NCBI GenBank assembly: GCA_963932465.1
Contig: OZ010792.1
Coordinates: 18,803,701-18,867,700, forward strand
Reading direction: 5' to 3'
Origin: Maratus speciosus
Lineage: Eukaryota > Arthropoda > Arachnida > Araneae > Salticidae
DNA: 64,000 bases
How positions within the stretch are numbered: position 1 is the first letter of the stretch; every line of letters starts with the position of its first letter. Positions 22,234-33,161 of the stretch are shown in pieces. Position numbers and translations under genes: made by a program. Under the pieces are notes generated by a model. It saw only the letters and a list, made by a program, of their open reading frames with translations. It did no database searches and had not been told where the DNA came from.

Positions 22234-22599
22234 TTTAATAAAAAAAATTTTAAGGGAGTAAAAGATGGATAGATAAACTGAAAGATTTGCCTTATTAAGA
22301 TTTTTGTAAAAGCATATAAAAATTCATTCAGCTTGAAATCATGTAACACCTTTATAACTCAGGCTAATTTTCTGTAATCGGGTTTTGGCGACCAGCATAT
22401 CTTATCTATAACTATAATCTTTCTTTTACAGATTTAAAATTAACAATAAATTAACACTAAATAGGCTAATAATACAATATAATAACATTAGCAGCGAACT
22501 TCGGACGCCGTATCTGTCGCACATCGTTAAAGACAGTTTATTAGTTACACATTTCATTTAATTAAAAGGAGATTTTTAAACTTTCATATGGAATTAGAA
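22234..22599. other. Nothing recognised
   Basis: A+T-rich sequence between long-TIR element 2 and repeat J; no frame and no ends. Confidence 0.4.
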
Positions 22600-22974
22600 T
22601 ATTTTTCCACTATAGGGACCTTGGCATGTTTTTAAATTCTTGGCGCAATTCGGACCTCAGAAACTGAGATATGTTGCCAAATGATATAAACAACTATGAA
22701 AACAAACCTGATGAACTTTTATGTTATTTATATACATATAAACATTTTATTTATGCATGTATAAAATATTATTTTTTATATACAAATTATTTATGTTGGT
22801 ATATAAAAATAAATAAACGGGTTCCTTACATTAAATAAATTGTATACATATGGGAAAAATTGCTTGTGTATATGACACAGTAAACAGGTTGCCAGAAAAT
22901 ACGTTATTATCAAATTTCTTTTCTCGTCAAGGCTATTTTCTGTATTTCGCCAAGGCTACTATATCGGAAACGCA
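22600..22974 (+). mobile_element. Repeat J, copy 1
   Basis: Starts TATTTTTCCACTATAGGGAC and ends CTATATCGGAAACG. Shares AACAGCTATGAAAAC-like sequence, GATGAACTTTTAT, ATTGTATACATATGG and GGTTGCCAGAAAATACG with copies at 42531 and 44571. The ends match inverted TTTTCC termini; it is non-coding. Confidence 0.7.
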
Positions 22975-23339
22975 CAGAATTGCGGTTATATATTTTTTAA
23001 TGCTTTATTGTTTTAATATCGTAAATATATCATAATCTATACTGATTAAAATTTTTAGGTATATTCATTTTTTCTATTTAACAAGCATCTTTGGAAAAGC
23101 ATATATATTAAATGTTATTGTGCTTGAAATCACGTGACCCCCTTCAAAACTCTGTAATCGAGTTTTGGCGAACATTGGCACAATTGAATGTGTTAAGGAA
23201 TTGTTTACGGCCAAATGAACACCCCTTGTTTGAAGGGTTTAGAGGAGGAAATTCTGTGTTTTCAGATTTTTCTTGTTAATTGTGCTACAAACCCGACTTA
23301 CTTGTGAAATTTCATGATTCTACGACTTTTAGAAGTGCC

Positions 23340-23620
23340 TTAGTTATTTGATGATGCGAAGTGAGTCAGTGACAAAAAAGCGCTTTTTCGGAATTTAATA
23401 TTTCGAAAACTACCAAATATAGAAACATAAAATCGTGGAACCTTAGTTCAGTTTGACCATACAAACACGTGTATAAAAGAAAATTTTCTATATCTCTCCC
23501 TAAAACGACGTTATTAGAGGGTGAAAAGTATGCCGTAATGGTTCAGGAAAAGGTATCTTACGGATTGTGCGAACTTGGCGGACGCACTGCCGTGCTCCCA
23601 GATACAGACATTTCAAGTTT
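23340..23620 (+). repeat. Repeat Q, copy 1
   Basis: GAAGTGAGTCAGTGACAAAA at the start and GCGAACTTGGCGGACGCACT, GCCGTG near 23573 parallel the copy at 39560-39850. It lies just upstream of the C-terminal TE coding remnant. Confidence 0.55.
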
Positions 23621-23639
23621 GAAAGTTATTGGGTGAAAC

Positions 23640-24140
23640 AGAAACGCCTTGAATGCAGGATGCAAATCTGTAGTTGTTAAAACATTGGAAGCAATACCCT
23701 AAAAACTTTATAATGAATAATTTGATTATTACATGCAAATGGACTTTTTTCTTAGATACTTATTTCAACATCTTGCTGGAAAAACTACGGGTACAAAGGG
23801 ATTTTCTGGACCAGTAGGAAAGGACTTGAAAAAATGCGAACATATTGAAATTATAGACTATAAAAACATTGGTCCTATCTTGACGGACTGATCGGAAGAA
23901 GAACTTAAAAAAAAAATACAAACAGGGGATATACCTGAATTTTAAATTTTCCTTGTCATACTCAAACAGTGGAAACGTGTGTCAAAATTGTCTCGCGAGC
24001 TGCGTGAATTGTCTTTAAATATTAAGCAAAAGATGGCTTAATCTTTGAAAGTTGAATTCCCACAATGTAATGACAAAGTTTGCCTAAAAAGACAGCAGTT
24101 GAATATCCAATTGAATTAATCCATAACAAAGGGAGGTAAC
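23640..24140 (+). pseudogene. Decayed TE protein, C-terminal half
   Basis: Across frameshifts the translation includes FQHLAGKTTGTKGFSGPVGK then DLKKCEHIEIIDYKNIGPI near 23768-23880, then TGDIPEF and PCHTQTVE-like residues near 23927-23970 and a Ser/Arg-rich end. The pattern FxHLDGxTxGPxxFSGPIGK ... GDIPxFxxPCHxQxVER is one I recognise from uncharacterised arthropod TE proteins. Same strand as the half at 17225; the two were probably one ORF before the nested insertions. Confidence 0.55.
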
Positions 24141-24426
24141 ATGGGTAGAAGTCAATATTTAACCACCTCCTCGTGGTGACTTCTGGATAGTATTTGCTGA
24201 ATAAAAGTAGATATGAGCTAACAGCTACGTTGTTTACTTTAAGTTACTTTATACTGAAATTTCAAAACTTTGACCTCCTTGAGGAACCGGAAAACAACTT
24301 AATTTAAAAAAACCTTTTCAGCCAAAAGTTTAGACATCCAAAAAGGAAAAAAGTTTTCACTATTACACATTAAAACAAAATTTTTTTTTTTTACCCTATC
24401 CTTAAGTTCCACCCTATTGAACATTA

Positions 24427-24500
24427 GTCCGGGATAGCTAAAATGGTAGAGTATTGGCGGCTTCAGCCAAGAGATTCGTAATTCGAATGTTGGTCCGGAC
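24427..24500 (+). repeat. tRNA-derived SINE head, copy 2
   Basis: GTCCGGGATAGC ... GGTCCGGAC gives a 6-bp acceptor pairing. The A-box (TAGCTAAAATGG) is acceptable and the B-box is mutated (AATTCGAATGT). It begins two bases after the right target duplication of the hAT-like element and is inverted relative to the head at 16464-16539. Confidence 0.65.
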
Positions 24501-24690
24501 ATTTTTCGCACAGTTATTAACTTGCATCTGATATGATTTATTTACCAGTTAGAGTAATTGTGTTATAATTAATCTTGTGTAAAGTTTAACAGTTTAAAAA
24601 AAAGTTAATTAAGTTAAACAGTTTTAAATAAAAATTCTGCTGTAAAATATTTTTTATAAAGCTTGAGTAAAATTTCCGGCCTTTCTAGTG

Positions 24691-25070
24691 CTAACTCTTT
24701 CCGGCGCAGAACACTTCCATTGCAAAAATGTTGAAATGAATGAATGACACCGGAATTTACGTACAAATTTATTTGAAAATAAGAAAAGCTGTTTTCCCTA
24801 TACATAATCAGATTTCGTATGGGTAAGGGAATTTTTCCAGGAAAATTCCCAGTTTTTTTTTTTTTTGATAGAAAAGGGAATCTAACTTAAATGTGCGAAA
24901 TTTCGCTTTCTTTTAAGGAGAGATTGGTCTGTAAAGTTCCAGAAAGCGTACGAACCCTGATAATAAATGGAAAATATGTATACCAGAATTTTGGTGTCAT
25001 TGTGGCATTTGGGAATCAAGTTGGGTGATCCATGCAATGGAACATTGGGCCACAAAGGATTACTAACCTT
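24691..25070 (+). mobile_element. MITE family E, decayed copy with P inside
   Basis: GCTAACTCTTTCCGGCGCAG matches the TTAACCCTTTCCGGCGCAG start of family E, and CACCGGAATTTACGTAC and ATTTTGGTGTCATTGTGGCA follow the E internal order. The right end is worn out near 25060. P copy 4 is nested at 24809-24959. Confidence 0.6.
24809..24959 (+). mobile_element. MITE family P, copy 4
   Basis: CAGATTTCGTATGGG at the left and GCGTACGAACCCTG at the right, flanked by ATAAT on both sides. It keeps the GCGAAATTTCGC block. Confidence 0.7.
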
Positions 25071-26725
25071 AGTTGTTTAAATTTTTATTGATTTGTTTTT
25101 CCGTATAAAAATATTCGTTTCTATGAAACTGAATTTTTAATAAAAAACATTAGCCCCCGATATGCTATCTCTTTCTTCCAGCTATTAAAATGCCGTCTCC
25201 AAAAAGTAACGTTCCGTTGTATAAGCCAGCCGTAAAACAAAGCAGGTGCATCATTGTTAAATACTCTACTGTAATTTTTTTAACTTCTAAGCATGGCACA
25301 TTTTCAATTTTTATACCGTCGTATTGGGAAAAAAAAAGTACTTTTTAATGCAATTTGTTTAAAAACTGCATCTCAATTTATTTTTGAGATATAAATTTTT
25401 TTGTAGTTCTTTAGCGTCATTTGTTTAATTTTGGAAACTCAAGTACTCCATTTTTGTAGAAAGTAAAGGAAAATAGTTCGAAAATAGTAATTATATCTTT
25501 GTGTTGCCATTTTCCCATAACTACTGAAAAAAAGGTAATTAAAATGCGTGCTATTTTGAAAAAATATAAATAAATGATTTCTTGTAAAATATGGAGTTGT
25601 TATAAACTATATTTAATTTAATTATCTATATTACAAACAAATGAAGGCACATGAATCATAAGATAACCGGGTTTTTTTTTTGTCGAGTTTCTTGAGTGTC
25701 ATCTGTTTTTTTTTTTTTTTTGGTGTATTATTCAGCGATAGTGACTTTATATGAATACTTTACTGTAGGTGTTCTTTAAGACTGGATTGTGAATGAGGAA
25801 TTCTTCAGAGGATGCGAATGACGTCATTTTATATAAAATAAAAGGGTGTGTTTTAAGTCTTAAAACTGAAATATGTATTGCATTATCTATATTTATGTAC
25901 ATATATATTTTTCTTTCATCGGGGGTGACACAAAATTCTGAAAAAGCAGAATTCCCTTTTTCTAGTTATTAGAATATTTCCTGTTATTTTCCTGTTATAT
26001 TTCCTGTTATTAGAATACTTCTAGATGTTATTCTTTTAGTCCCTTAAAAAAAGATATCGGAGAATAGAACGAGTAGATCATTATGTTGTGATTATGGCGA
26101 TAAATTTTCTACAGACACGTTACATTGTGGATATTATGGAACAAAAAAGCGTGATTGACATTGTTAATGACATAATACAACAAAAAAAGGGAGTATTATT
26201 GCTTGCTTTAAGCTATTTTTTATGTTTATGAAACAAAAGATTATTTATCATCGTAATTGACAGAAGATATATTTTTGGAACTAGAAAATACATCAAATAT
26301 GTTATTATAGTATGAAATATAATTAATAAAAAGTAATAGTTTTCATTTATTTTTAGAGATTCTAATTAGTTGGTCATAATAAGACTTTAACAGCGCTGCC
26401 ACTGGCGATAATTTTTATATTATGTTCTTTTAAAATAAATTTTTTAGTACATTTCTCTAACAAAATTTGTCAAGGTGTGTATTGACGATTTCTGTTTTGG
26501 AAAATGGTTCGAGAAAGAATTAAAAAATAGTGGCAAGTATCAGCCGTTCTTTAATTATTTTTTATAAAATTTGCTTTATCCAGTATCAGACATTTTGCAA
26601 ATTATGAATAATTATTTATTTATACATTTATTTATTTTTTTGCCAATTTGTTATAGTTTAATTAATCGAGCGGCCTTATTTCATTAAATTGAAGGATTTT
26701 TGCTATGTGGGTTGAATTTTTTCAA
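25071..26725. other. Unassigned A+T-rich stretch
   Basis: No coding frame. CAAAATTCTGAAAAAGCAGA near 25932 recalls 13960, and CGTGATTGACATTG near 26150 is inverted relative to CAATCACG near 14301, so parts of both stretches may be one old repeat in opposite orientation. Confidence 0.4.
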
Positions 26726-26791
26726 GTTATTAAATATTCAAGAATATTTAATATATTCAAGAATATTAAATATTCAAGAATATTTAATAAC
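26726..26791. repeat. Near-perfect palindrome with three TTCAAGAA cores
   Basis: GTTATTAAATATTC at the left and GAATATTTAATAAC at the right enclose three TATTCAAGAATATT units. The 66 bp read almost the same on both strands. TTCnnGAA is also the heat-shock-element half pattern, but no gene lies nearby. Confidence 0.75.
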
Positions 26792-26916
26792 CTGGCGGCA
26801 TTTTAGTGCATTATCATATGCTCAAAACGGACGTTAAATCTGTTTTGACGGCGAAGTGGTTGTAATCAATATTTTGAACTTTTAAGAGTAGGATAAGATT
26901 GAAAACAAAAATAACG

Positions 26917-27248
26917 CAGTAAAACCTCTCAATAGTGGACACATCAGCACTGACTGCAGAATCCGAAGAAGGCGTTAGCTTTTCTGAAGTAAAATTATGC
27001 AAATATATATAAGTTGGGTATAGAAAAAGGCTGCTCGGTAATTGAGGTGTCCGTTGCGGAGGTTTTGCTATAAAAGCTCTACAACTGACACTCTCGAACA
27101 GCGGACATCTCAATTTAGCGAAAACCTTTTTTAATTCGCAACAAATGTAAATTTGTACATTTTTAACTCTGAAAAAAGGACACCTACAAATAGAGGAAAA
27201 ATACCGCGGTTTTATTTTAGGTGTCCGTTATTGAGAAGTTTTACTGTG
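26917..27248. mobile_element. Tc1/mariner-like MITE (CAGTAAAAC ends)
   Basis: Left CAGTAAAACCTCTCAATAGT and right, inverted, CAGTAAAACTTCTCAATAAC, with GGACAC(A/C)T inside each. TA lies close to both ends. The short frame on its minus strand is chance. Confidence 0.8.
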
Positions 27249-28329
27249 TATAGATAAGTATATTTTCTGTTTTTAACCTAACACTAGTCAAAAAGTTCAA
27301 AATATTGATTGTAAATAATGCAATGTCAACAGATTTTTTTTTAAATGTCAATTTCAAAAAATTGTATACCAAATTTCGGGGTCCTAAAATATGCGGAGGT
27401 GTGCCCTGTTTTTCCATGCTTATCCATGCATACAGGTCCCTTTTCTGTAAAAAAAGAACCAACCCTTCTTTATGGTCAAGTATTTTCCCATTTGTCAAGA
27501 AACATTCAATGTGGTCAAACATGGCTGCCTATAATGCTTGAAAAAATAGTGGTCATAAATAGCTGCCCACTGCCAATTCATAAGTCATAAATAGCCGCGA
27601 TTCAAGCGTTTCAAGTGTCAGAAATTCAGACGCAAAAAGTGTCTGAAAAAATTAAGACGTTTTGAAACGTCTTAAAATTGAACACTTCAGAATTGAACAC
27701 GTTTCAGACATTTCAGTTTACAGTGCGTTATGAGACAATAATCACTTTTAACTCAAGATGTAAATACCTATACCGAAAACTAGCTGCAACCAGTTGAGAA
27801 GGAATCTAGTTTTTTTTTAAATATATATACAATTCTAGTTTCTAGCTCTAACAGTTCCAAATAAACCCTATTTTAGAACGTTTTTAGAACATTTTCACCA
27901 CATATCACCTTTTTAAATTAAAATTTTTTTAGAAACCATTCTTAGCGAATTCTTATAAGTATCCACCATGCCTAATTTCAAGCTTTCAGTTTTAACAGTA
28001 TCACAGAAGTCGCAATTTGAGAACTTCATTTTCTCGTGCACCCTTTTTAATTTCGAATGATTACCATAATAAATCAAGCCCCATACTTTTTATTAGTATA
28101 TTTTCCAAAATTTATGCTTAAATATTTTTATATCCCGTTTATTTACATTTATTGTGTCGCATTGTTTTATCACGGGCGTATTCATAAAAGCGAAGTCACT
28201 TTTGGTACAGAGGTATAATGAAAGTAAAATATATGCTAAAAACTTGCGTCTTTCATATTCGAGTTTTAAACCCTCGGAGGTATTATAAACCAAAACAAGT
28301 CGGAAATTGTACGTCAAACGTGGCAAATG
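27249..28329. other. Unassigned stretch with a short palindrome
   Basis: Overlapping frames at 27241-27590 on both strands look like shadows without domain signature. At 27652-27675 TTAAGACGTTT and AAACGTCTTAA form an 11-bp inverted pair, amid repeated GTTTCAGAC/GTGTCTGAA phrases (27600-27715). Confidence 0.45.
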
Positions 28330-29329
28330 AGGTGCGTTCGTACTGTCACTAGCTTTATAAATATTCAGATCTTAGTGGAATAGCTGTTGCGCTATTACAC
28401 AAAAATGCAGGAATATAAAATTTATATATATTCAAATCAGTAATACGGAAATAATAGGACTCCATCTTAAATAGGGCGGAATCACCATGGCAAAATAGAA
28501 TGATTACCTATCATGGGTTATTACTGAATTAATTATGATAAGATTTAATGGAATGAAGAAAACTTTTATTAATATCTTTTTAAGTTTTGATTCGATTTTC
28601 ATAAAATGTTAAATGACTCGGCAAAGATTATATAGGAGAGACTAGGGAGGGTTGACCATACGGGAGGCTTGACCCATCCATCAGTTTTCACATTTAAAAG
28701 AATTTCAAAGTTTTATCATCAGGTGTCAACCAAAGCTACTGGAAGGCTCAAACAACAGTCTTTCTTTCATACAGATATTCGAAATAGGTGTGGAAAAAAT
28801 CAATTGTGAGGCATTTTCAACCTAAAAGCTGTGTTTTTTAGAAATAATTTGTAAGCTTTTTTCAGATAAAATATATCATAGAAATTTAAGTAAGTTGGTT
28901 TTAAGTAATGCAGAAATACCGAGCTTTCATTCCAGGCATAAAGATTGTACAGTAAGTTAGGCTTAACATAACAATGTGCTATTCTTTAGAAAAGGGCTAT
29001 GTGGGGAGGTTTGAACCAGTCAATGTGAGGGAGGGTTGACCAGATCAAACCGATTTTATTATACACTATGGATAATAAAAGGTTAATGGTTATATATAAA
29101 AAAGAATATCAATTTATTCTGTAAAGCCACTGTAAAATAGGGTGATGGAAAAAATATATCTATATTAAAGAAAGATGTGAAAAACTGCTATAGTATATAG
29201 CAAGAAAAAATTTAATGAAATATAAAAAGGGAATTTGATAGGAACATTTCCATTTAAATATTACTACAATAGGTAAATAAACACAGTGTAAAAGACTACA
29301 AAGGACTAGAAAGTATGAAAGTAGAAGCC

Positions 29330-29548
29330 TTAAACCTTTCACGGGCAGCGGTATGCTTATGAAACCACTTAATTTTAATTCCCAAACGCCACAATGGGAC
29401 CAAAATTTTGCTAAAATCTTTTCCATTTAATATGTATGTGAAATATACCCTTTTTCTTATTTCCAAATAAATTTGTTCGTAAATTCCGGTGCCAGTCATT
29501 TATTTCAACATTTTAGTACTGAAAGTACTTTGCCACTGAAAGGGATAA
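29330..29548 (-). mobile_element. MITE family E, nested copy
   Basis: TTAAACCTTTCACGGGC at the left and GCCACTGAAAGGGATAA at the right, with AATTCCGGTGCCAGTCATTT and GGGACCAAAATTTTGC inside. This is the third level of nesting here (G, pogo-like, E). Confidence 0.75.
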
Positions 29549-29571
29549 AGAAGATAATGATCAGTTAATAA

Positions 29572-29755
29572 GATAATCTACATGCGGTTGCAAAAGAACA
29601 TAGCACTGATCGAAAAACTTTTGGAAGGTATTTAGATAAATTTCACCAGCATGAATACAGTGAGATGAAGCCAAACAATGTGACAATTAGAGTTGTCAAG
29701 TCGAGTGTCACAAAAAGTAGGAAAAGGCGACCAAAAAAAAAAGCGGGACAGTGGC
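29572..29755 (+). pseudogene. pogo-like transposase N-terminal remnant
   Basis: The frame reads AVAKEHSTDRKTFGRYLDKF then HQHEYSEMKPNNV and ends in a basic KSRKRRPKKKA. This is the layout of the psq/CENP-B type DNA-binding helix-turn-helix of pogo transposases followed by a basic linker. The catalytic domain is absent and the upstream part is replaced by the MITE E insertion. Confidence 0.55.
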
Positions 29756-30407
29756 TATAAATTCCGTGTATAATAATACATGAAACCCTGTGAAAACGGA
29801 ACCTGTCTCTAAGGGAATACTGTCTTAAATGTTAAAATTTCATTTTTCCAGCTGTACAATTATACCTGCTCAGACGAAATTTTGTTTAAAACAACATTTT
29901 TCTTCTCTGACTTGCGATTGCGTCTAAACAGGTTTTTTTAACCATCATATTTTCAAAAATGTTTTTTATAATAATTAAAGCATGTAGCATAAAGTTATAT
30001 TGCCTTTTTTAAACAGATTTTATCTCTCTTCACAAATATTTCAATATAAAACAAAGTAGGTCGACCCTCCCATATGTGGGGAGCCTTGACCCATTATTTT
30101 CTCATGATTAAAATTCATCATTTTTCAAATTTCTTATGTATTACACTTATGTAGCAATTTTATATTGATAACTGGTTGTATAACGAATAAAACGATATAT
30201 AAAACTTTATTCTACGTTCAATATTTAAAAAATAAAAAATCATTTTGTAAAAAGTGGGTCAACCCTCCCTAGTCTCCCCTATATTAAATTTCAAACTATT
30301 CGGTTGGGTAGATTTTGCGCTTGCATTTGCGAACAGACGGGCAGACAGACGGACGGACTAGACGATGAATATAAGTGATACGTATTTATATAAGTACAAA
30401 CGCACCT

Positions 30408-30943
30408 AAAAATGCTTAAAAAGGAGTATATTTAACAATTTTTTACATATTCATTTTTTCTAAAAATCTGAATACTGGTCATGTAAAATCCTCCTTAAAG
30501 TAATCTATAGATGAAATTAAAATATTCTGTATTCAGTTTTTTTAAACTGAAATATTGTCGTTAAAAAATCTAAAAACTTTTTCTCCCCCTTTACATAAGG
30601 AAAGAAAGCGGAATTTTTTATGGCTTCTCTTTTATTTTTTTAGCTATACATCATCTTGAAAGATTTGGTTGTTCGGCAGAAAACTATTTAAGATAAAGGA
30701 AATTCTTGAAGAAATCATTTTCTTTTTAAACAAGGAAAATGCCGCTTTTGAAACAGCTTACCCAGGAATGTGGGCTTAAAAACTAAAAATATAATTTTTA
30801 AATGCAAAAATTTCTTCTCACGGAAGGAAGAGAAATTTTAAAAAGCTATGCAGTTGCAATCAATCTTGTTTTCTGAACAACAATTTCCATACATAAGGAT
30901 TTCTTTAAAACGCTATTATTTCAAAAATTTGTCAAAGAATATA
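30408..30943. other. Nothing recognised
   Basis: A+T-rich DNA without frames or inverted ends, between MITE G and the next MITE. Confidence 0.45.
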
Positions 30944-31744
30944 TAGTGAAACCTCTCTGTAAGGGCCACCTGCCGTTCCATTGAAAATTGGCCCTTATGA
31001 GGGGTGGCCCTGGAATAGGGGTGACATCAAAAAACAACTAAAATAAGGAAATCAAAACCTATATAGCTGAAATAAACTTTTTATTAACATTTTCACACTC
31101 TATACATGATTGAAAAAATTTTCTATTGAAGTTTGTTTACTTTTCATAATTTTTTCGCAGACAATTTTGATTTCTATGATTCTTTTACTCCCCAATTACT
31201 TAAATTTGCATCATTAGTTAATTACTTAGAATGAAATATTAGTTTATTTATTTCTGTTAGCGTTTCCTGACAGGTGTAAAAATTGTGCTTCAATATTCAT
31301 TCACAGTTTTAGTAAAAGTGGAATCAGTTTTTCTAGATAACCTGTTATCCTGTGCGTGCCCACAAAAAAAGGTCAAGTTTCTTCTCCAACCCAACCCCTA
31401 CAGGTTGAAGGTCAAACAAAGTGTGAGGAACGTTGCTTTTGTCACACTTATGGAAAAGTTTGTGGTCCTTCACTGTGTTACTAAATCCTCTCCATCTTCC
31501 CCTGCCTTCTATGTTGCAAGTGCAGTTGCTTGCTGAGCTCTTATCTTTTGGTTCAGGAATTCAATACACCTGTTTAGGATTTAAGGCACATGTGAAACTA
31601 ATGTCCTTTATGAGGAGTAGGAGCGGAGCCTAATAGGAGTAAATTTAGCATTATATCTAAGAGTAAAATATTCGTTCTTAAAAATATTGGCCCTTAATAG
31701 AGGTTGCCCTTGAATAGGGGTGGCCTTTAAAAGAAGTTTCACTG
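30944..31744. mobile_element. Tc1/mariner-like MITE (AGTGAAAC ends), TA target
   Basis: Left TAGTGAAACCTCTCTGTAAG, right inverted CAGTGAAACTTCTTTTAAAG. Both ends continue with GGCCACC, CAAGGGC-like and TTGGCCCTTA blocks, so the arms span about 70 bp. TA flanks both ends. Small frames in the middle (31285-31633) show no known domain. Confidence 0.8.
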
Positions 31745-32288
31745 TATTAAAAAAATTCTTTTTCATTATTGACATAATCTGGCGCACCGTAAGAAAAAAA
31801 AAAGTTTCTTTTTCTGAAAAAGCCGTGTCACCCCAGGTACCGGTACGCAAAATCTATTTGAATTTGAAATGGAATCTTTCATGTAATTCCGACTGCTACA
31901 TTCATTTTTTCTTTTTTACTTTAGATAGGATACTTTTCTCATGAGAACAGAAAGTAAATAAATGTCTGTTTTTATGCACATAGTATAAAATCTGTTGACT
32001 TTACAGACGAACTCTTAGACAGGACAGTCAGATTCAGCACGGGTTGACGCTAATCCTTTTCATTGCGGGTTGATTTCGATTCGAGTAATTGTTTCGTGTT
32101 CCTGTCGGTTTCGGGTCGGGAATTGACTCTTGCGGGCGTCGGGTTCGACTAGGCCCGATTTTTAAAAAACAAAATCCAGCATATTTTTTTTAATGACTAA
32201 ATCGTGTATTTGAACATTGGTAAATATGTATGTGTTAGTTTTCCCCCATAAGAGATAGAACTGAAATCAGAGTTATAATTGAAGACTA
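31745..32288. other. GC-rich GGGTTCGG patch, host of the Helitron
   Basis: 32040-32165 is rich in CGGGTTGA, TTTCGGGTCGGG and CGTCGGGTTCG, unlike its surroundings. The same type of sequence resumes at 33190-33260 beyond the Helitron, suggesting both are parts of one older GC-rich element. Confidence 0.45.
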
Positions 32289-32659
32289 TCTATATATATA
32301 TTTCTCTTACGTAGCGCTAAAAAAGGGCTGTATTTGTAGCTTGCTATTTGGCAACAGCCAAAGCGACGTTTCTCAGTGGTAGTTACGGCCACATGTCCCA
32401 AAACACCCAGCAACTCAAAATCCAGACAGGATCTCTCTTTTAACACAAACCGTTTCTGCAATACATGAATGACAGTTGCTATTGGTCCGTTTTACGGTGA
32501 CGTAGCTTTTTTATCCAAGGTTGTATTTAGATACAGGCGAAAACGTTTTGTTTACATTTCGATAGCGTGATACGTAGCATGTTTTATAGCGTCTTATTAT
32601 AGTTTTAAATTAATTTAAACCGTGGTTTTCAATACTATAGGCAAAATGAAAGGAGAAGG

Positions 32660-32775
32660 ACCCCATCTGACACTAACCTGCCATTTAAATTTAAACGGCG
32701 TCAATTTCCTGTTCGCATAGCTTTCTCCATGATGATCAACAAGTCATAGCACCAAACTTTTGATAAATGCATTTT
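32660..32775 (+). pseudogene. Helitron helicase (PIF1-like) C-terminal fragment
   Basis: Translation gives PSDTNLPFKFKRRQFPVRIA then FSMMINKS, a stop, HQTFDK. In Helitron Rep-helicases the corresponding stretch (RRQFPxRxAFAMTINKxQGQT) is the last conserved PIF1-family helicase motif, where the enzyme unwinds DNA during rolling-circle transposition. Here Q of SQGQ is replaced by a stop (TAG) and the glycine is lost. Everything upstream (Rep domain and most helicase motifs) is missing. Confidence 0.8.
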
Positions 32776-33143
32776 TATTTATATTTTCAACAAAATTTTC
32801 AATTACTTTTTTATGAATTAAAATATTTTTAAATTTCATATGTTGCTTGCTCGGATCTCATAGCGGCCCAACTAAAAATATTTTTTATTTTGTTTTCACT
32901 AAGTTTTTTAATTAATTCTGTTTCCAAGGTACGTTTTTATTTATATTTTCAACAGTTTTCCATTACTTTTTTATACATTAAAAATATTTGTAAATTTAAT
33001 ACGTTGTAATGATTTATGATAGCACTCATTCTGGCTAGAGATGACATAAATAGTGGTGAGCGAGCAAAGCGAGCTGGGATCGCGTAGCGATCCCAATATG
33101 AATTGCGTAGCAATTCGTGGGCGTTGGTGAGCGTTAGCGAGCA

Positions 33144-33161
33144 GGGGGCTGAGCCCCCTAG
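33144..33161 (+). terminator. Helitron 3' hairpin and CTAG end
   Basis: GGGGGC and GCCCCC pair across a TGA loop, ending in CTAG at 33158-33161. In Helitrons this hairpin acts as the transposition terminator. Confidence 0.75.

Larger units (their letters stand above)
16706..24416 (+). mobile_element. hAT-like element (7.7 kb with nested insertions)
   Basis: Inverted ends TAGGGTGGAACTAAAAA on the left and TAGGGTGGAACTTAAGG on the right fit the YARNG start of hAT termini, and the flanks carry an 8-bp duplication. Subterminal regions share GGAACCGGAAAA. One ORF in plus orientation is split: its N-terminal half is near 17225-18163 and its C-terminal half near 23640-24140. Between them lie at least four later insertions. 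The superfamily is inferred from target-duplication length and ends. Confidence 0.65.
28635..30279 (+). mobile_element. pogo-like DNA element, TA target
   Basis: Flanked by TA. Ends GGAGAGACTAGGGAGGGTTG and, inverted, GGGGAGACTAGGGAGGGTTG, followed by GACC. Additional subterminal GGTCGACCCTCCC and GGCTTGACCC boxes are present. A short transposase remnant with a helix-turn-helix lies inside. MITE E is nested at 29330-29548. Confidence 0.8.
28330..30407. mobile_element. MITE family G, copy 2, carrying a nested element
   Basis: Ends AGGTGCGTTCGTACTGTC and, inverted, AGGTGCGTTTGTACTTA. The right subterminal region holds CAGACAGACGGACGGACTAG. Its interior is split by the pogo-like element at 28635-30279; without it the length is close to copy 1. 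Confidence 0.8.
32289..33161 (+). mobile_element. Helitron remnant
   Basis: Starts TCTATATATATATTTCTC after a host A, ends with the hairpin GGGGGCTGAGCCCCC and CTAG before a host T. A TC 5' end, a 3' hairpin with CTRR and insertion between A and T define Helitrons. The subterminal region has further palindromes (GGGATCGCGTAGCGATCCC, GAATTGCGTAGCAATTC). A helicase C-terminal fragment is inside, so this is a truncated derivative of an autonomous element. Confidence 0.8.

Noticed and set aside
27241..27590. Overlapping frames on both strands as a gene
   Set aside because: Three frames of similar length on both strands in A+T-rich DNA, none with a recognisable domain or codon bias.
31285..31633. 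Frames of 83 and 66 codons inside the AGTGAAAC MITE
   Set aside because: Overlapping frames within a non-autonomous element, no domain recognised.
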